Origin: an uncultured Bacteroides sp. | GTDB lineage: Bacteria > Bacteroidota > Bacteroidia > Bacteroidales > Bacteroidaceae | Length of the DNA: 10,160 nucleotides | Assembly (NCBI RefSeq): GCF_902491285.1 | Contig: NZ_CABUHK010000125.1 | Coordinates: forward strand, 1-10,160 | Reading direction: 5' to 3' | Shown: positions 1 to 5,671 of the stretch, piece after piece | Layout of the letters: every line of letters begins with the position of its first letter | Position numbering within the stretch: the stretch's first letter is position 1 | Position numbers and translations under genes: made by a program | Notes under the pieces: model-generated | Databases searched by the model: none | Seen by the model: only the letters and a program-made list of their open reading frames with translations | What the model was told of the DNA's origin: nothing

Positions 1-1
1 T

Positions 2-2011
2 ATGTCACAACAAGAAGACGATTTGAGGGCATTGGCGAAAATCATGGATTTTCTGCGTGCCGTGAGTATTATTTTAGTGGTCATGAACGTGTACTGGTTC
101 TGTTATGAAGCCATACGGCTCTGGGGTGTGGACATCGGTGTGGTGGACAGGATACTGATGAACTTCAACCGCACGGCGGGGCTGTTCCGTTCCATCCTCT
201 ACACGAAACTATTTGCCGTCCTCCTGCTTGCCCTGTCCTGTCTGGGGACAAAGGGCGTGAAGGGCGAGAAAATCACGTGGGGGAAAATCTGGGCGGTCCT
301 TGCCGTGGGCTTCGTGCTGTTCTTCCTCAACTGGTGGATACTGGCCCTGCCATTGCCGGTGGAGGCGGTGACGGGACTGTATATCCTGGCCGTTGGCGCG
401 GGCTATGTATTCCTGCTGATGGGCGGTCTGTGGTTGAGCCGCCTGTTGAAGCACAACCTCATGGATGATGTGTTCAACAACGAGAACGAGAGCTTCATGC
501 AGGAAACAAGGCTTATCGAAAGCGAGTATTCGGTCAATCTTCCGACACGGTTTTACTACAAAAAGCGTTGGAACAATGGCTGGATCAATGTCGTGAATCC
601 TTTTAGGGCTTCCATCGTGTTGGGTACGCCGGGCAGCGGTAAATCCTATGCAGTGGTAAATAATTTCATCAAGCAGCAGATAGAAAAGGGCTTCTCGATG
701 TATGTGTACGACTTCAAATTCAGCGACTTGTCCACGATAGCATACAACCATCTGCTGAACCACCCGGAGGGCTACAAGGTGAAACCGAAGTTTTATGTGA
801 TAAACTTCGATGACCCGCGACGTTCGCACCGTTGCAATCCCATTCACCCGGACTTCATGGAGGATATTACGGACGCTTATGAGAGTGCGTACACCATTAT
901 GCTCAACTTAAATAAAAGTTGGGTGCAAAAGCAGGGCGACTTTTTCGTAGAATCGCCCATCATCCTTTTCGCGGCTATTATCTGGTATCTCAAAATTTTC
1001 CAGAACGGCAAGTATTGTACATTCCCCCATGCGATTGAGTTCCTGAACCGCCGCTATGAGGATATTTTCCCGATACTGACCTCTTACCCGGAATTGGAAA
1101 ACTATCTTTCTCCGTTCATGGACGCATGGCTCGGAGGGGCTGCGGAGCAGTTGATGGGGCAGATAGCAAGCGCGAAAATCCCTTTGTCAAGGATGATTTC
1201 CCCGCAGCTCTATTGGGTGATGTCGGACAGCGAGTTCACGCTGGACATCAACAATCCCGAAGAACCGAAAATACTCTGTGTGGGCAACAATCCCGACCGT
1301 CAGAATATCTACGGGGCCGCTCTCGGTCTGTATAACTCCCGTATCGTGAAACTCATCAACAAGAAAGGGATGCTGAAGTCGTCGGTCATCATCGACGAGC
1401 TGCCCACGATTTATTTCAAGGGGTTGGACAACCTTATCGCCACCGCGCGAAGCAACAAGGTTGCCGTGTGTCTGGGCTTTCAGGATTTCAGCCAGTTGGT
1501 GCGCGACTACGGTGATAAAGAAGCGAAGGTCGTGATGAACACCGTCGGCAATATCTTTTCCGGTCAGGTGGTGGGTGAAACCGCCAAGACGCTTTCCGAA
1601 CGCTTCGGTAAGGTGTTGCAGAAACGGCAGTCCATTTCCATCAACCGGCAGGATGTTTCCACCTCCATCAACACGCAGATGGATTCACTCATCCCGCCGA
1701 GCAAGATTTCCGGCTTGACGCAGGGTATGTTTGTCGGTTCGGTATCCGACAACTTCAACGAGCGTATCGAGCAGAAGATTTTCCATTGCGAGATTGTCGT
1801 GGATGCCGAGAAGGTGAAGCGCGAGGAGAAAGCCTACAAGAAAATCCCCGTCATTACCGACTTTACGGACGGGGACGGCAACGACCGCATGAAGGAAACG
1901 GTTCAGGCGAATTACAGGCGCATCAAGGAGGAAGTGAAGCAGATTGTTCAAGAGGAACTGGAACGTATCGCAAATGATGAAAACTTGAAACACCTGTTGC
2001 AGCAGAAATAA
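2..2011 (+). CDS. mobC: MobC/TraG-family type IV coupling protein (VirD4-like, YWFCY motif)
   Basis: Inner-membrane ATPase that brings the relaxase-DNA complex to the mating channel during conjugation. The 669-residue protein starts with about four membrane segments (roughly residues 18-37, 66-82, 96-117, 123-146); the first ends in YWFCY at 31-35, the signature of Bacteroidetes coupling proteins. The cytoplasmic ATPase domain has a Walker A motif GTPGSGKS at 208-215 and a Walker B motif SSVIIDE at 460-466, followed by GFQD at 492-495, typical of TraG/TraD/VirD4. The chosen ATG is at the second base of the window, so its ribosome binding site and promoter lie outside; the start MSQQEDDLRALAK fits the family, and the gene appears complete. 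It is probably the last gene of a mob operon, as only a hairpin and a convergent operon follow. Family identity is secure; the symbol follows CTnDOT usage. Confidence 0.93.
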   Translation: MSQQEDDLRALAKIMDFLRAVSIILVVMNVYWFCYEAIRLWGVDIGVVDRILMNFNRTAGLFRSILYTKLFAVLLLALSCLGTKGVKGEKITWGKIWAVLAVGFVLFFLNWWILALPLPVEAVTGLYILAVGAGYVFLLMGGLWLSRLLKHNLMDDVFNNENESFMQETRLIESEYSVNLPTRFYYKKRWNNGWINVVNPFRASIVLGTPGSGKSYAVVNNFIKQQIEKGFSMYVYDFKFSDLSTIAYNHLLNHPEGYKVKPKFYVINFDDPRRSHRCNPIHPDFMEDITDAYESAYTIMLNLNKSWVQKQGDFFVESPIILFAAIIWYLKIFQNGKYCTFPHAIEFLNRRYEDIFPILTSYPELENYLSPFMDAWLGGAAEQLMGQIASAKIPLSRMISPQLYWVMSDSEFTLDINNPEEPKILCVGNNPDRQNIYGAALGLYNSRIVKLINKKGMLKSSVIIDELPTIYFKGLDNLIATARSNKVAVCLGFQDFSQLVRDYGDKEAKVVMNTVGNIFSGQVVGETAKTLSERFGKVLQKRQSISINRQDVSTSINTQMDSLIPPSKISGLTQGMFVGSVSDNFNERIEQKIFHCEIVVDAEKVKREEKAYKKIPVITDFTDGDGNDRMKETVQANYRRIKEEVKQIVQEELERIANDENLKHLLQQK

Positions 2012-2029
2012 CAGATTCCTTTATATATG

Positions 2030-2135
2030 AAAAAGGGGATGTGTCAAAACACCCAAAATATGAAAATTACCCCTGTCACAGATATCTGTAGCAAGGGTAA
2101 TTTTGTTAAAAAGAGAGTTTTGACACCCTCTTTTT
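2030..2135 (+). terminator. Long nested inverted repeat ending the mobC transcript
   Basis: Outer arms GTGTCAAAAC (2041-2050) and GTTTTGACAC (2117-2126) match 10 of 10. After a 2-nt bulge, pairing continues between AAAAAGGGG on the left and the C/T-rich right arm ending in five Ts (2131-2135), so on the + strand the stem runs into a T tract, as an intrinsic terminator does. A second stem lies inside (2063-2104). The right arm is also coding: it specifies the last residues (VSKLSF) of the convergent 137-aa gene. Terminator function is inferred from shape and position. Confidence 0.6.
2063..2104 (-). terminator. Inner hairpin after the cargo operon
   Basis: AAAATTACCC (2063-2072) pairs perfectly with GGGTAATTTT (2095-2104), and the loop holds the 12-bp palindrome ACAGATATCTGT (2078-2089). 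It lies directly after the stop codon of the minus-strand 137-aa gene; reading leftwards it is followed by a T-rich stretch (ATATTTTGGG on the minus strand). It could end the cargo operon while the outer stem ends mobC. The T tract is imperfect, so direction is uncertain. Confidence 0.45.
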
Positions 2136-2519
2136 ATTCTCAGATTTGAGATGCTTGTTGATGGTGGTAATGGCAAGCATCAGCAAATAATTTTTCAGTT
2201 CTGTATCGTCTTTAAGCAGTATGCTGTATTCTTCGGCAAACATTCTCAACAGTCTGGTTCTGAGTTTCGACATTTCTTCACCGAAAGGTATCTGTCGGTT
2301 TTCTTGCCAATACTCAATCACTACGGAAGATACCAGCCACTTGAACTCGGATTTCATCTCTTTGCCGAGTTTCTTGAAGCGGATTTGTTCGCTAATTGGC
2401 GGCTCGTTGTATGGCATTATGTCTGCCGGGTCATAAACGGATATACTGCCGATACCATAATCCATGATTATCGGTAAATCAGTTTTTACATCATTCTTAT
2501 GTTTCTTCTTTTTAGCCAT
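2106..2519 (-). CDS. Small lysine-rich hypothetical protein, partner of the AlbA_2 ATPase gene
   Basis: A 137-residue protein I do not recognise. It begins with a basic stretch (MAKKKKHKND), then a short region with PADIMPYNEPPIS at about 31-43, and then a mostly helical, charged body (residues 45-130) containing YWQENRQIPFGEEM. It has no signal peptide or membrane segment. Its ATG lies only 5 nt after the stop of the upstream ATPase gene, so the two are almost certainly co-transcribed and probably translationally coupled, suggesting a functional pair. Its last codons lie within the outer arm of the inverted repeat shared with mobC. The basic N-terminus could contact nucleic acid, but that is only a guess. 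Confidence 0.8.
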   Translation of the reverse strand: MAKKKKHKNDVKTDLPIIMDYGIGSISVYDPADIMPYNEPPISEQIRFKKLGKEMKSEFKWLVSSVVIEYWQENRQIPFGEEMSKLRTRLLRMFAEEYSILLKDDTELKNYLLMLAITTINKHLKSENKKRVSKLSF

Positions 2520-2524
2520 ACCCG

Positions 2525-3979
2525 TTATTGTTGCAGGAAACCTTTACCTTTATCAGTAAGATAGTATTTCTGTTGCGGACTCTTGGAGCCTATGGGATAA
2601 AGTGAAAGGACCAAACCGGAATTTATTGCCGGATGGATATAGTTCTTTAAGAAATTCCTTTTATCTTTCATTCCCGTTTTCTCCATGATTTCTTTAGCAG
2701 AGAGAGTGTTGTTCCCAATAGCAGACAACAGTTTTCCTAACTGTGGGGTTACTGTGGGGTTACTATAGGGGTGCTGTGGGGGTGCTGTGGGGTCTTGTCC
2801 TACTGTAGTTCTTGTATAATGAAACACAATCCATACAGCATTGCCGTCGGTATGAAACTCCGGATCCGGAATACCGACACGGCGACATTCGTTTACCATA
2901 AGGGCTATGCCACGTCCCCAACTCTCCAATACTGCACTTTTGTACAGCACATTGGCTACTATCAGATTTTGTGGTTCGGAATTGTGGCCACCCAACAGTT
3001 TCTCAATGGTAATATCAGGCGGAAATGTTCCGCTGTTTTCAATCTCCACGCGGTCATCATAGATAGCAATCCCGACTGAACTGCCGGGGCGATGGTAAAC
3101 ACGATGTGCAAAAGCATTTATGCAACATTCTCTCAATGCCTTATATGGCACATTCAGTTCCTCTTCTCTGTACAAACCTTCAATTTTACCGGAAAGGGAC
3201 AAATGCTTGAAGAAAAATGCCATTGCAGCATCCAGCAAGTTGAATATATTGCCTGTCACACGCTGATTATCTAAAAATTCATCTTTTGTCGTTCCTTTGA
3301 ACCGGGCTAAACGGAGCAGACATTGGGGATAATGGTAGAAGTTCCGTCCGAATAGGACAACGGAAGCATTGTTCAGCTTTCCATCATTCAACAAGTCAAA
3401 TTTTTCAAGGATGGTTCGGACATCCTCCTGCATAGAACCTTCCGGCAAACGTCCGCCTCTGATTCCTCCACGTACTGCGCCCAAGATTGCCGTTTCGTCA
3501 AGGTCGGATATTTTCAAGCCGGGATTTTGCATGGAATCCCAAGCATAGGTTCCGCCTCGCTGCATAACCAACAGGTTGTATATACCCTGCGGCATGGCAG
3601 ATGTAACGCTCTCTATCCGTTGATAAGCCCTCCCCTTATAGGTGAACGGGCGCATATATCGTTGTTCTTCCGCTGATAAAGCTATAACACTTTTGTTCGT
3701 TCCCGGAATGTCTGTATAGGATATATCAATGGTCGCAAACGGCTCGATTCGTCTGATGGTTTCCGCAATATCGCGCTTCGTCTTGTCGCTCACTTCCTGA
3801 CCGATAATCTTTCCCTTGTCGGTTACACCGAACAGCACCGTGCCGCCCGTACCGTTCAGGAAGGCACAAAGAGTTTCCATTCCACGCTCCAACTGCCCGG
3901 TAGTTTCTTTGAACTCAACTGTCCCGCCTTCGGCTCCGGCAATCAGTCCATTCAATATTTCGAGGTTATCTATTTTCAT
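2525..3979 (-). CDS. AlbA_2 (Schlafen-like) / GHKL ATP-binding protein with C-terminal winged helix
   Basis: A 484-residue protein with the layout of the widespread 'ATP-binding protein / putative DNA-binding' family. Residues 16-135 form an AlbA_2 domain, shown by VEFKET (21-26) and the glycine-rich LNGTGGTVLFGVTDKGKIIG (41-60). Residues 280-390 look like a HATPase_c_4 (GHKL) domain, with RECCINAFAHR (283-293) as N-box, ENSGTFPPDI (314-323) and GRGI (355-358). After a proline/threonine-rich linker (396-413), residues 414-482 resemble the winged helix found at the end of such proteins. Members are usually regulators or accessory and defence-linked proteins; the substrate is unknown. It has its own -7 box and leads the operon with the 137-aa gene. 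The linker is encoded by tandem 11-bp repeats. Domain calls are firm, biological role is not. Confidence 0.88.
   Translation of the reverse strand: MKIDNLEILNGLIAGAEGGTVEFKETTGQLERGMETLCAFLNGTGGTVLFGVTDKGKIIGQEVSDKTKRDIAETIRRIEPFATIDISYTDIPGTNKSVIALSAEEQRYMRPFTYKGRAYQRIESVTSAMPQGIYNLLVMQRGGTYAWDSMQNPGLKISDLDETAILGAVRGGIRGGRLPEGSMQEDVRTILEKFDLLNDGKLNNASVVLFGRNFYHYPQCLLRLARFKGTTKDEFLDNQRVTGNIFNLLDAAMAFFFKHLSLSGKIEGLYREEELNVPYKALRECCINAFAHRVYHRPGSSVGIAIYDDRVEIENSGTFPPDITIEKLLGGHNSEPQNLIVANVLYKSAVLESWGRGIALMVNECRRVGIPDPEFHTDGNAVWIVFHYTRTTVGQDPTAPPQHPYSNPTVTPQLGKLLSAIGNNTLSAKEIMEKTGMKDKRNFLKNYIHPAINSGLVLSLYPIGSKSPQQKYYLTDKGKGFLQQ
2741..2795 (-). repeat. Five tandem 11-bp repeats inside the AlbA_2 ATPase gene
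   Basis: On the + strand the units are CTGTGGGGTTA (2741-2751), the same again (2752-2762), CTATAGGGGTG (2763-2773), CTGTGGGGGTG (2774-2784) and CTGTGGGGTCT (2785-2795). They encode the Pro/Thr linker between the GHKL domain and the winged helix. The period is not a multiple of three, so gain or loss of one unit shifts the frame. Reading the minus strand, one extra TAACCCCACAG unit would be read as an immediate TAA after Q413; one unit fewer reaches TAA about 15 codons on. Confidence 0.9.
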
Positions 3980-3999
3980 CCGTCATTGATTAATACTTG

Positions 4000-4007
4000 C
4001 AAAGTTA
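4000..4007 (-). promoter_or_regulatory. Bacteroidetes -7 box for the ATPase operon
   Basis: The minus strand reads TAACTTTG, an exact match to TAnnTTTG, 20 nt upstream of the ATPase ATG. Transcription would start around 3993, giving a very short leader. No clear TTTG -33 element is seen about 20 nt further up, but that element is poorly conserved. The 13-bp context ATTAACTTTGCAA recurs exactly at 5629-5641. Confidence 0.6.
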
Positions 4008-4056
4008 ATGATTTTAATCGGCTTTCCGGCAGATAATAGAGTGATTGTAAATGAAG

Positions 4057-4093
4057 AAGGATAAGAAACCGTATAATCCGGCCGCTTATCCTT
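4057..4093 (-). terminator. Hairpin after rteC
   Basis: AAGGATAAG (4057-4065) and CTTATCCTT (4085-4093) form a 9-bp perfect stem with a short CCG/CGG pairing in the loop. It lies 15 nt past the rteC stop, between rteC and the ATPase operon promoter. On the minus strand it is followed by CTTCTTCATTT, T-rich but not a clean run, so termination is plausible rather than certain. Confidence 0.5.
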
Positions 4094-4107
4094 TGTTTGG
4101 CATTCGT

Positions 4108-4719
4108 TTATCTCCTCATCCGCTCCAATTCATCGTCATGTCGCATCTTCGCGTTCAGTTTGTCCTGCATCTTTTCAAGGAAGTAGGTGCGACTGTCGCT
4201 TTTCCTGCGTTTGATGTCCGTATAGAAGCGGTAGCAGTCTTTGGACTCCACACCGAAAAAGGAATAGAGGACAGGAGCAAGCTCTTTCAGCGAAGCCTTG
4301 CCGCCATTGATGCAGCCGGTGGCGTAGAGGGCATAGATTAGTTCTACCAACTCGACGGCATTACCGGTCCATTGCAAGGCTGGGACTGTGGCTTTGGTTT
4401 CGGATGTGGATGTTAGTGGTGGCACGGAGGTAATTGCAGAAGCGGATACCATCTTCTGCATCTTTCGGATGAAGGATAACGCCTTGCGGATATACACAGT
4501 GACGACATTCTCCTCCGATGCCGACAAGTTCTGCGGATGGTGCTGTAATTCGATTTCGGCAAAAGCCAACGCCACAATAATATGCTTGGCATCATTGCCG
4601 CCGTAGCACAGGTTTATTACTTCCTGCACGAATCCGCCGTATGCCGTTTCCGTGCTACCGTTGTCTTTTCCGTTTATCATGGCGAAAAACTGTGTTTCCG
4701 CCAATATGAGATGGTTCAT
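4108..4719 (-). CDS. rteC: RteC-domain regulator of conjugative element excision
   Basis: A 203-residue protein. Residues about 115-196 match the RteC domain as I know it: WTGNAVELVELIYALYATGCINGG (117-140), then KELAPVLYSFFGV and CYRFYTDIKRRKSDSRTYFLEKMQDKL. The N-terminal half is less conserved, with a Ser/Thr-rich linker (92-112). In CTnDOT, RteC is made when RteB activates its promoter, and it then turns on the excision (xis2c-xis2d-orf3-exc) operon. Here it lies downstream of rteAB behind its own promoter-like region, which fits. The start ATG at 4719 has only an A/G-rich upstream stretch (AGAAAAGATA), normal for Bacteroidales. It differs from the remembered CTnDOT RteC in its N-terminal half, so it may be a paralogue of the same family. 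Confidence 0.8.
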   Translation of the reverse strand: MNHLILAETQFFAMINGKDNGSTETAYGGFVQEVINLCYGGNDAKHIIVALAFAEIELQHHPQNLSASEENVVTVYIRKALSFIRKMQKMVSASAITSVPPLTSTSETKATVPALQWTGNAVELVELIYALYATGCINGGKASLKELAPVLYSFFGVESKDCYRFYTDIKRRKSDSRTYFLEKMQDKLNAKMRHDDELERMRR

Positions 4720-4751
4720 TATCTTTTCTGTTTTGAGGGTTTACACTTGTT

Positions 4752-4773
4752 TATCAGTGTGCGCACACTGATA
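4752..4773. promoter_or_regulatory. 22-bp perfect palindrome at the rteC transcription start
   Basis: TATCAGTGTGC is followed directly by its exact reverse complement GCACACTGATA. It lies 33-54 nt upstream of the rteC ATG and overlaps the start site predicted from the -24/-12-like element. A gapless dyad here suits an operator for a dimeric regulator, possibly RteC itself; in RNA, a hairpin would need an inner loop of several bases. Which protein binds is unknown. Confidence 0.7.
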
Positions 4774-4778
4774 TATGG

Positions 4779-4794
4779 TGCAAATCATAGCCCT
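4779..4794 (-). promoter_or_regulatory. Sigma-54-like -24/-12 promoter for rteC
   Basis: The minus strand reads AGGGCTATGATTTGCA. It has GG, exactly ten bases, then GC, and a complete -12 box TTGCA; the -24 part keeps GG but departs from TGGCACG elsewhere. Transcription would start about 12 nt past the GC, near 4768. This fits RteB carrying the sigma-54-binding GAFTGA loop. An alternative reading is a poor sigma-ABfr box (TATGATTTG, one base too long). Confidence 0.5.
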
Positions 4795-4840
4795 AAACAC
4801 GAGAAAAGATTGTGAGAAAATTGTACTACATTGTTTTTCA

Positions 4841-4872
4841 GAAAGATAAAATTCAAAAATAATTTTATCCTT
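4841..4872 (-). terminator. AT-rich hairpin after the RibD-like gene
   Basis: GATAAAATT (4845-4853) and AATTTTATC (4861-4869) form a 9-bp stem with a 7-nt loop; with one mismatch the stem can extend by AA/TT. On the minus strand it is followed by TTTCTG. It lies about 95 nt past the RibD-like stop and upstream of the rteC promoter, so it would separate the two transcripts. The stem is weak. Confidence 0.4.
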
Positions 4873-4894
4873 GATTGCATCCCTTGTGAAATGT

Positions 4895-4962
4895 GTTCAG
4901 ATTCTGAACATGTGTTCACTTTCTGAGCACGGAAATCCCGCCAAGATGTTCATAATCTGAAC
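4895..4962. promoter_or_regulatory. Three dyad repeats, candidate RteB enhancer sites
   Basis: Three copies of GTTCA-N5-TGAAC occur: GTTCAGATTCTGAAC (4895-4909), GTTCACTTTCTGAGC (4914-4928, one base off in the second half-site) and GTTCATAATCTGAAC (4948-4962). All share the extended right half TCTGA. The first two are spaced 19 bp apart, start to start, and the third 34 bp further on. They lie about 100-170 bp upstream of the -24/-12-like element of rteC, the usual range for enhancer-binding activators. The third copy ends 3 nt from the RibD-like stop codon. Confidence 0.65.
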
Positions 4963-4965
4963 ATT

Positions 4966-5379
4966 TTATGCCCGTGGCTCTTTATGATAGGTAAGCCGGA
5001 TTACTCCGTCCCTATAAGTTTTGTTCTCCATAAGCCGCCAGTCATTCATAGGTAGTGCTGACTTGAAAAAATGCGCTCCGTTTCCGTCGATGGTTGGAAC
5101 AACGTATAGTATGATTTCATCTATCACGTTCATCCGTAACAGTCCGTTGGCATATTCGGTATTCCCGGCAGTTACTTCCAACAAATGACAAATGCTTCCA
5201 CCTTCCTCCCTCCATTCTTGAAGCACGGATACCGAATAGTCGGATGTCAGCTTATACAGGGCATTGGCACGTATTTCATCCATACCGTAATCTTCGGTTT
5301 GAAGCAACCGCTTCCGGGGATGCAGTTTCATCGGACAGCCATCTATTGAGATAACGGCAAGTAATTGTATTTTCGCCAT
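4966..5379 (-). CDS. Compact RibD C-terminal / dihydrofolate-reductase-like protein
   Basis: A 137-residue protein from ATG 5379. The N-terminus MAKIQLLAVISIDGC matches the first strand of the RibD_C/DHFR-like fold (compare ATSLDG), and IDEIILYVVPTIDGNGAHFF (86-105) matches its C-terminal strand and glycine loop. The middle, where full-length members (about 180 residues or more) carry the NADPH-binding part, is shortened, so reductase activity is doubtful. An in-frame ATG at 5514 would add 45 residues, but that extension runs through the terminator hairpin and leader and does not resemble the family; the start is therefore placed at 5379, after AAAGGAAAGAAAA. Such genes often sit next to rteB in these elements, with unknown role. 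Confidence 0.78.
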   Translation of the reverse strand: MAKIQLLAVISIDGCPMKLHPRKRLLQTEDYGMDEIRANALYKLTSDYSVSVLQEWREEGGSICHLLEVTAGNTEYANGLLRMNVIDEIILYVVPTIDGNGAHFFKSALPMNDWRLMENKTYRDGVIRLTYHKEPRA

Positions 5380-5408
5380 AACGTATTTTCTTTCCTTTTT
5401 GGCGAGGC

Positions 5409-5438
5409 AAAAAAGTAGCGTGCAATTCACACTACTTT
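5409..5438 (-). terminator. Intrinsic terminator in the leader of the RibD-like gene
   Basis: Reading the minus strand, AAAGTAGTGTG pairs with CACGCTACTTT (11 bp, one G-U pair) around the 5-nt loop AATTG, and the stem runs into six Ts (A tract 5409-5414 on +). The G-U pair would be a C-A mismatch on the other strand, so the structure fits minus-strand RNA. It ends only 29 nt before the ATG at 5379. It could end rteAB mRNA, attenuate the RibD-like gene, or define the 3' end of a small RNA. Confidence 0.75.
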
Positions 5439-5450
5439 CAAGCGATGGCT

Positions 5451-5544
5451 CTGGTAAAGCCTTTACGGAGAGTACGTGAATGCACGCTATGCGTAAGCAT
5501 AGCATAAGCATCACGCAATCGTCTCCGTAGTTTCAATTTACCAG
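5451..5544 (-). ncRNA. Strongly structured leader or small RNA
   Basis: Four stems nest within 94 nt. Outermost is CTGGTAAA/TTTACCAG (5451-5458 with 5537-5544), then TACGGAGA/TCTCCGTA (5464-5471 with 5522-5529), then CGTG-A-ATGC/GCATCACG with one bulged base (5475-5483 with 5508-5515), and innermost GCTATGC/GCATAGC with a 4-nt loop (5486-5492 with 5497-5503). It lies between a good -7 box (5632-5639) and the terminator (5409-5438), so an RNA of about 215-220 nt is predicted. It matches no riboswitch I know. A small RNA, RteR, is known to repress transfer of CTnDOT; I cannot tell whether this is related. Confidence 0.6.
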
Positions 5545-5631
5545 ATTTTCGCTCGAAACGCCTTGCGGTCTTATGTCTATATCATCGGCGAAAAGTTACC
5601 CGATCGCCTGCTATTTTCTGAAATACAATTG

Positions 5632-5639
5632 CAAAGTTA
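5632..5639 (-). promoter_or_regulatory. Bacteroidetes -7 box upstream of the structured leader
   Basis: The minus strand reads TAACTTTG, exactly TAnnTTTG, within ATTAACTTTGCAA. Transcription would start near 5625, about 245 nt upstream of the RibD-like ATG. The -33 region lies just after the rteB stop and shows no clear TTTG. No terminator is seen between the rteB stop and this site, so rteAB mRNA may also run into the leader. Confidence 0.6.
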
Positions 5640-5671
5640 ATCAATTATTGCCATTTACAGCCATACTCCGG

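Noticed and set aside
209..847. A 212-codon open frame antisense to mobC.
   Set aside because: The sense frame encodes an unmistakable coupling protein with Walker motifs; the antisense product is an artefact of codon bias.
3997..4009. TTGCAAAGTTAAT repeated exactly at 5629-5641, considered as attachment-site or insertion target duplication.
   Set aside because: Both copies are the same strong -7 promoter context (ATTAACTTTGCAA) upstream of minus-strand genes; this explains the repeat, and the CTnDOT-type GTANNTTTGC site is not matched.
4051..4341. Plus-strand ORF overlapping the end of rteC.
   Set aside because: It is antisense to the conserved RteC domain and begins inside the hairpin after rteC; no start signal or family match.
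5380..5514. A 45-residue N-terminal extension of the RibD-like protein from ATG 5514.
   Set aside because: It runs through the terminator hairpin and the nested stems, has no resemblance to the family, and a conserved start lies at 5379. Translation of it as a leader remains a remote option.
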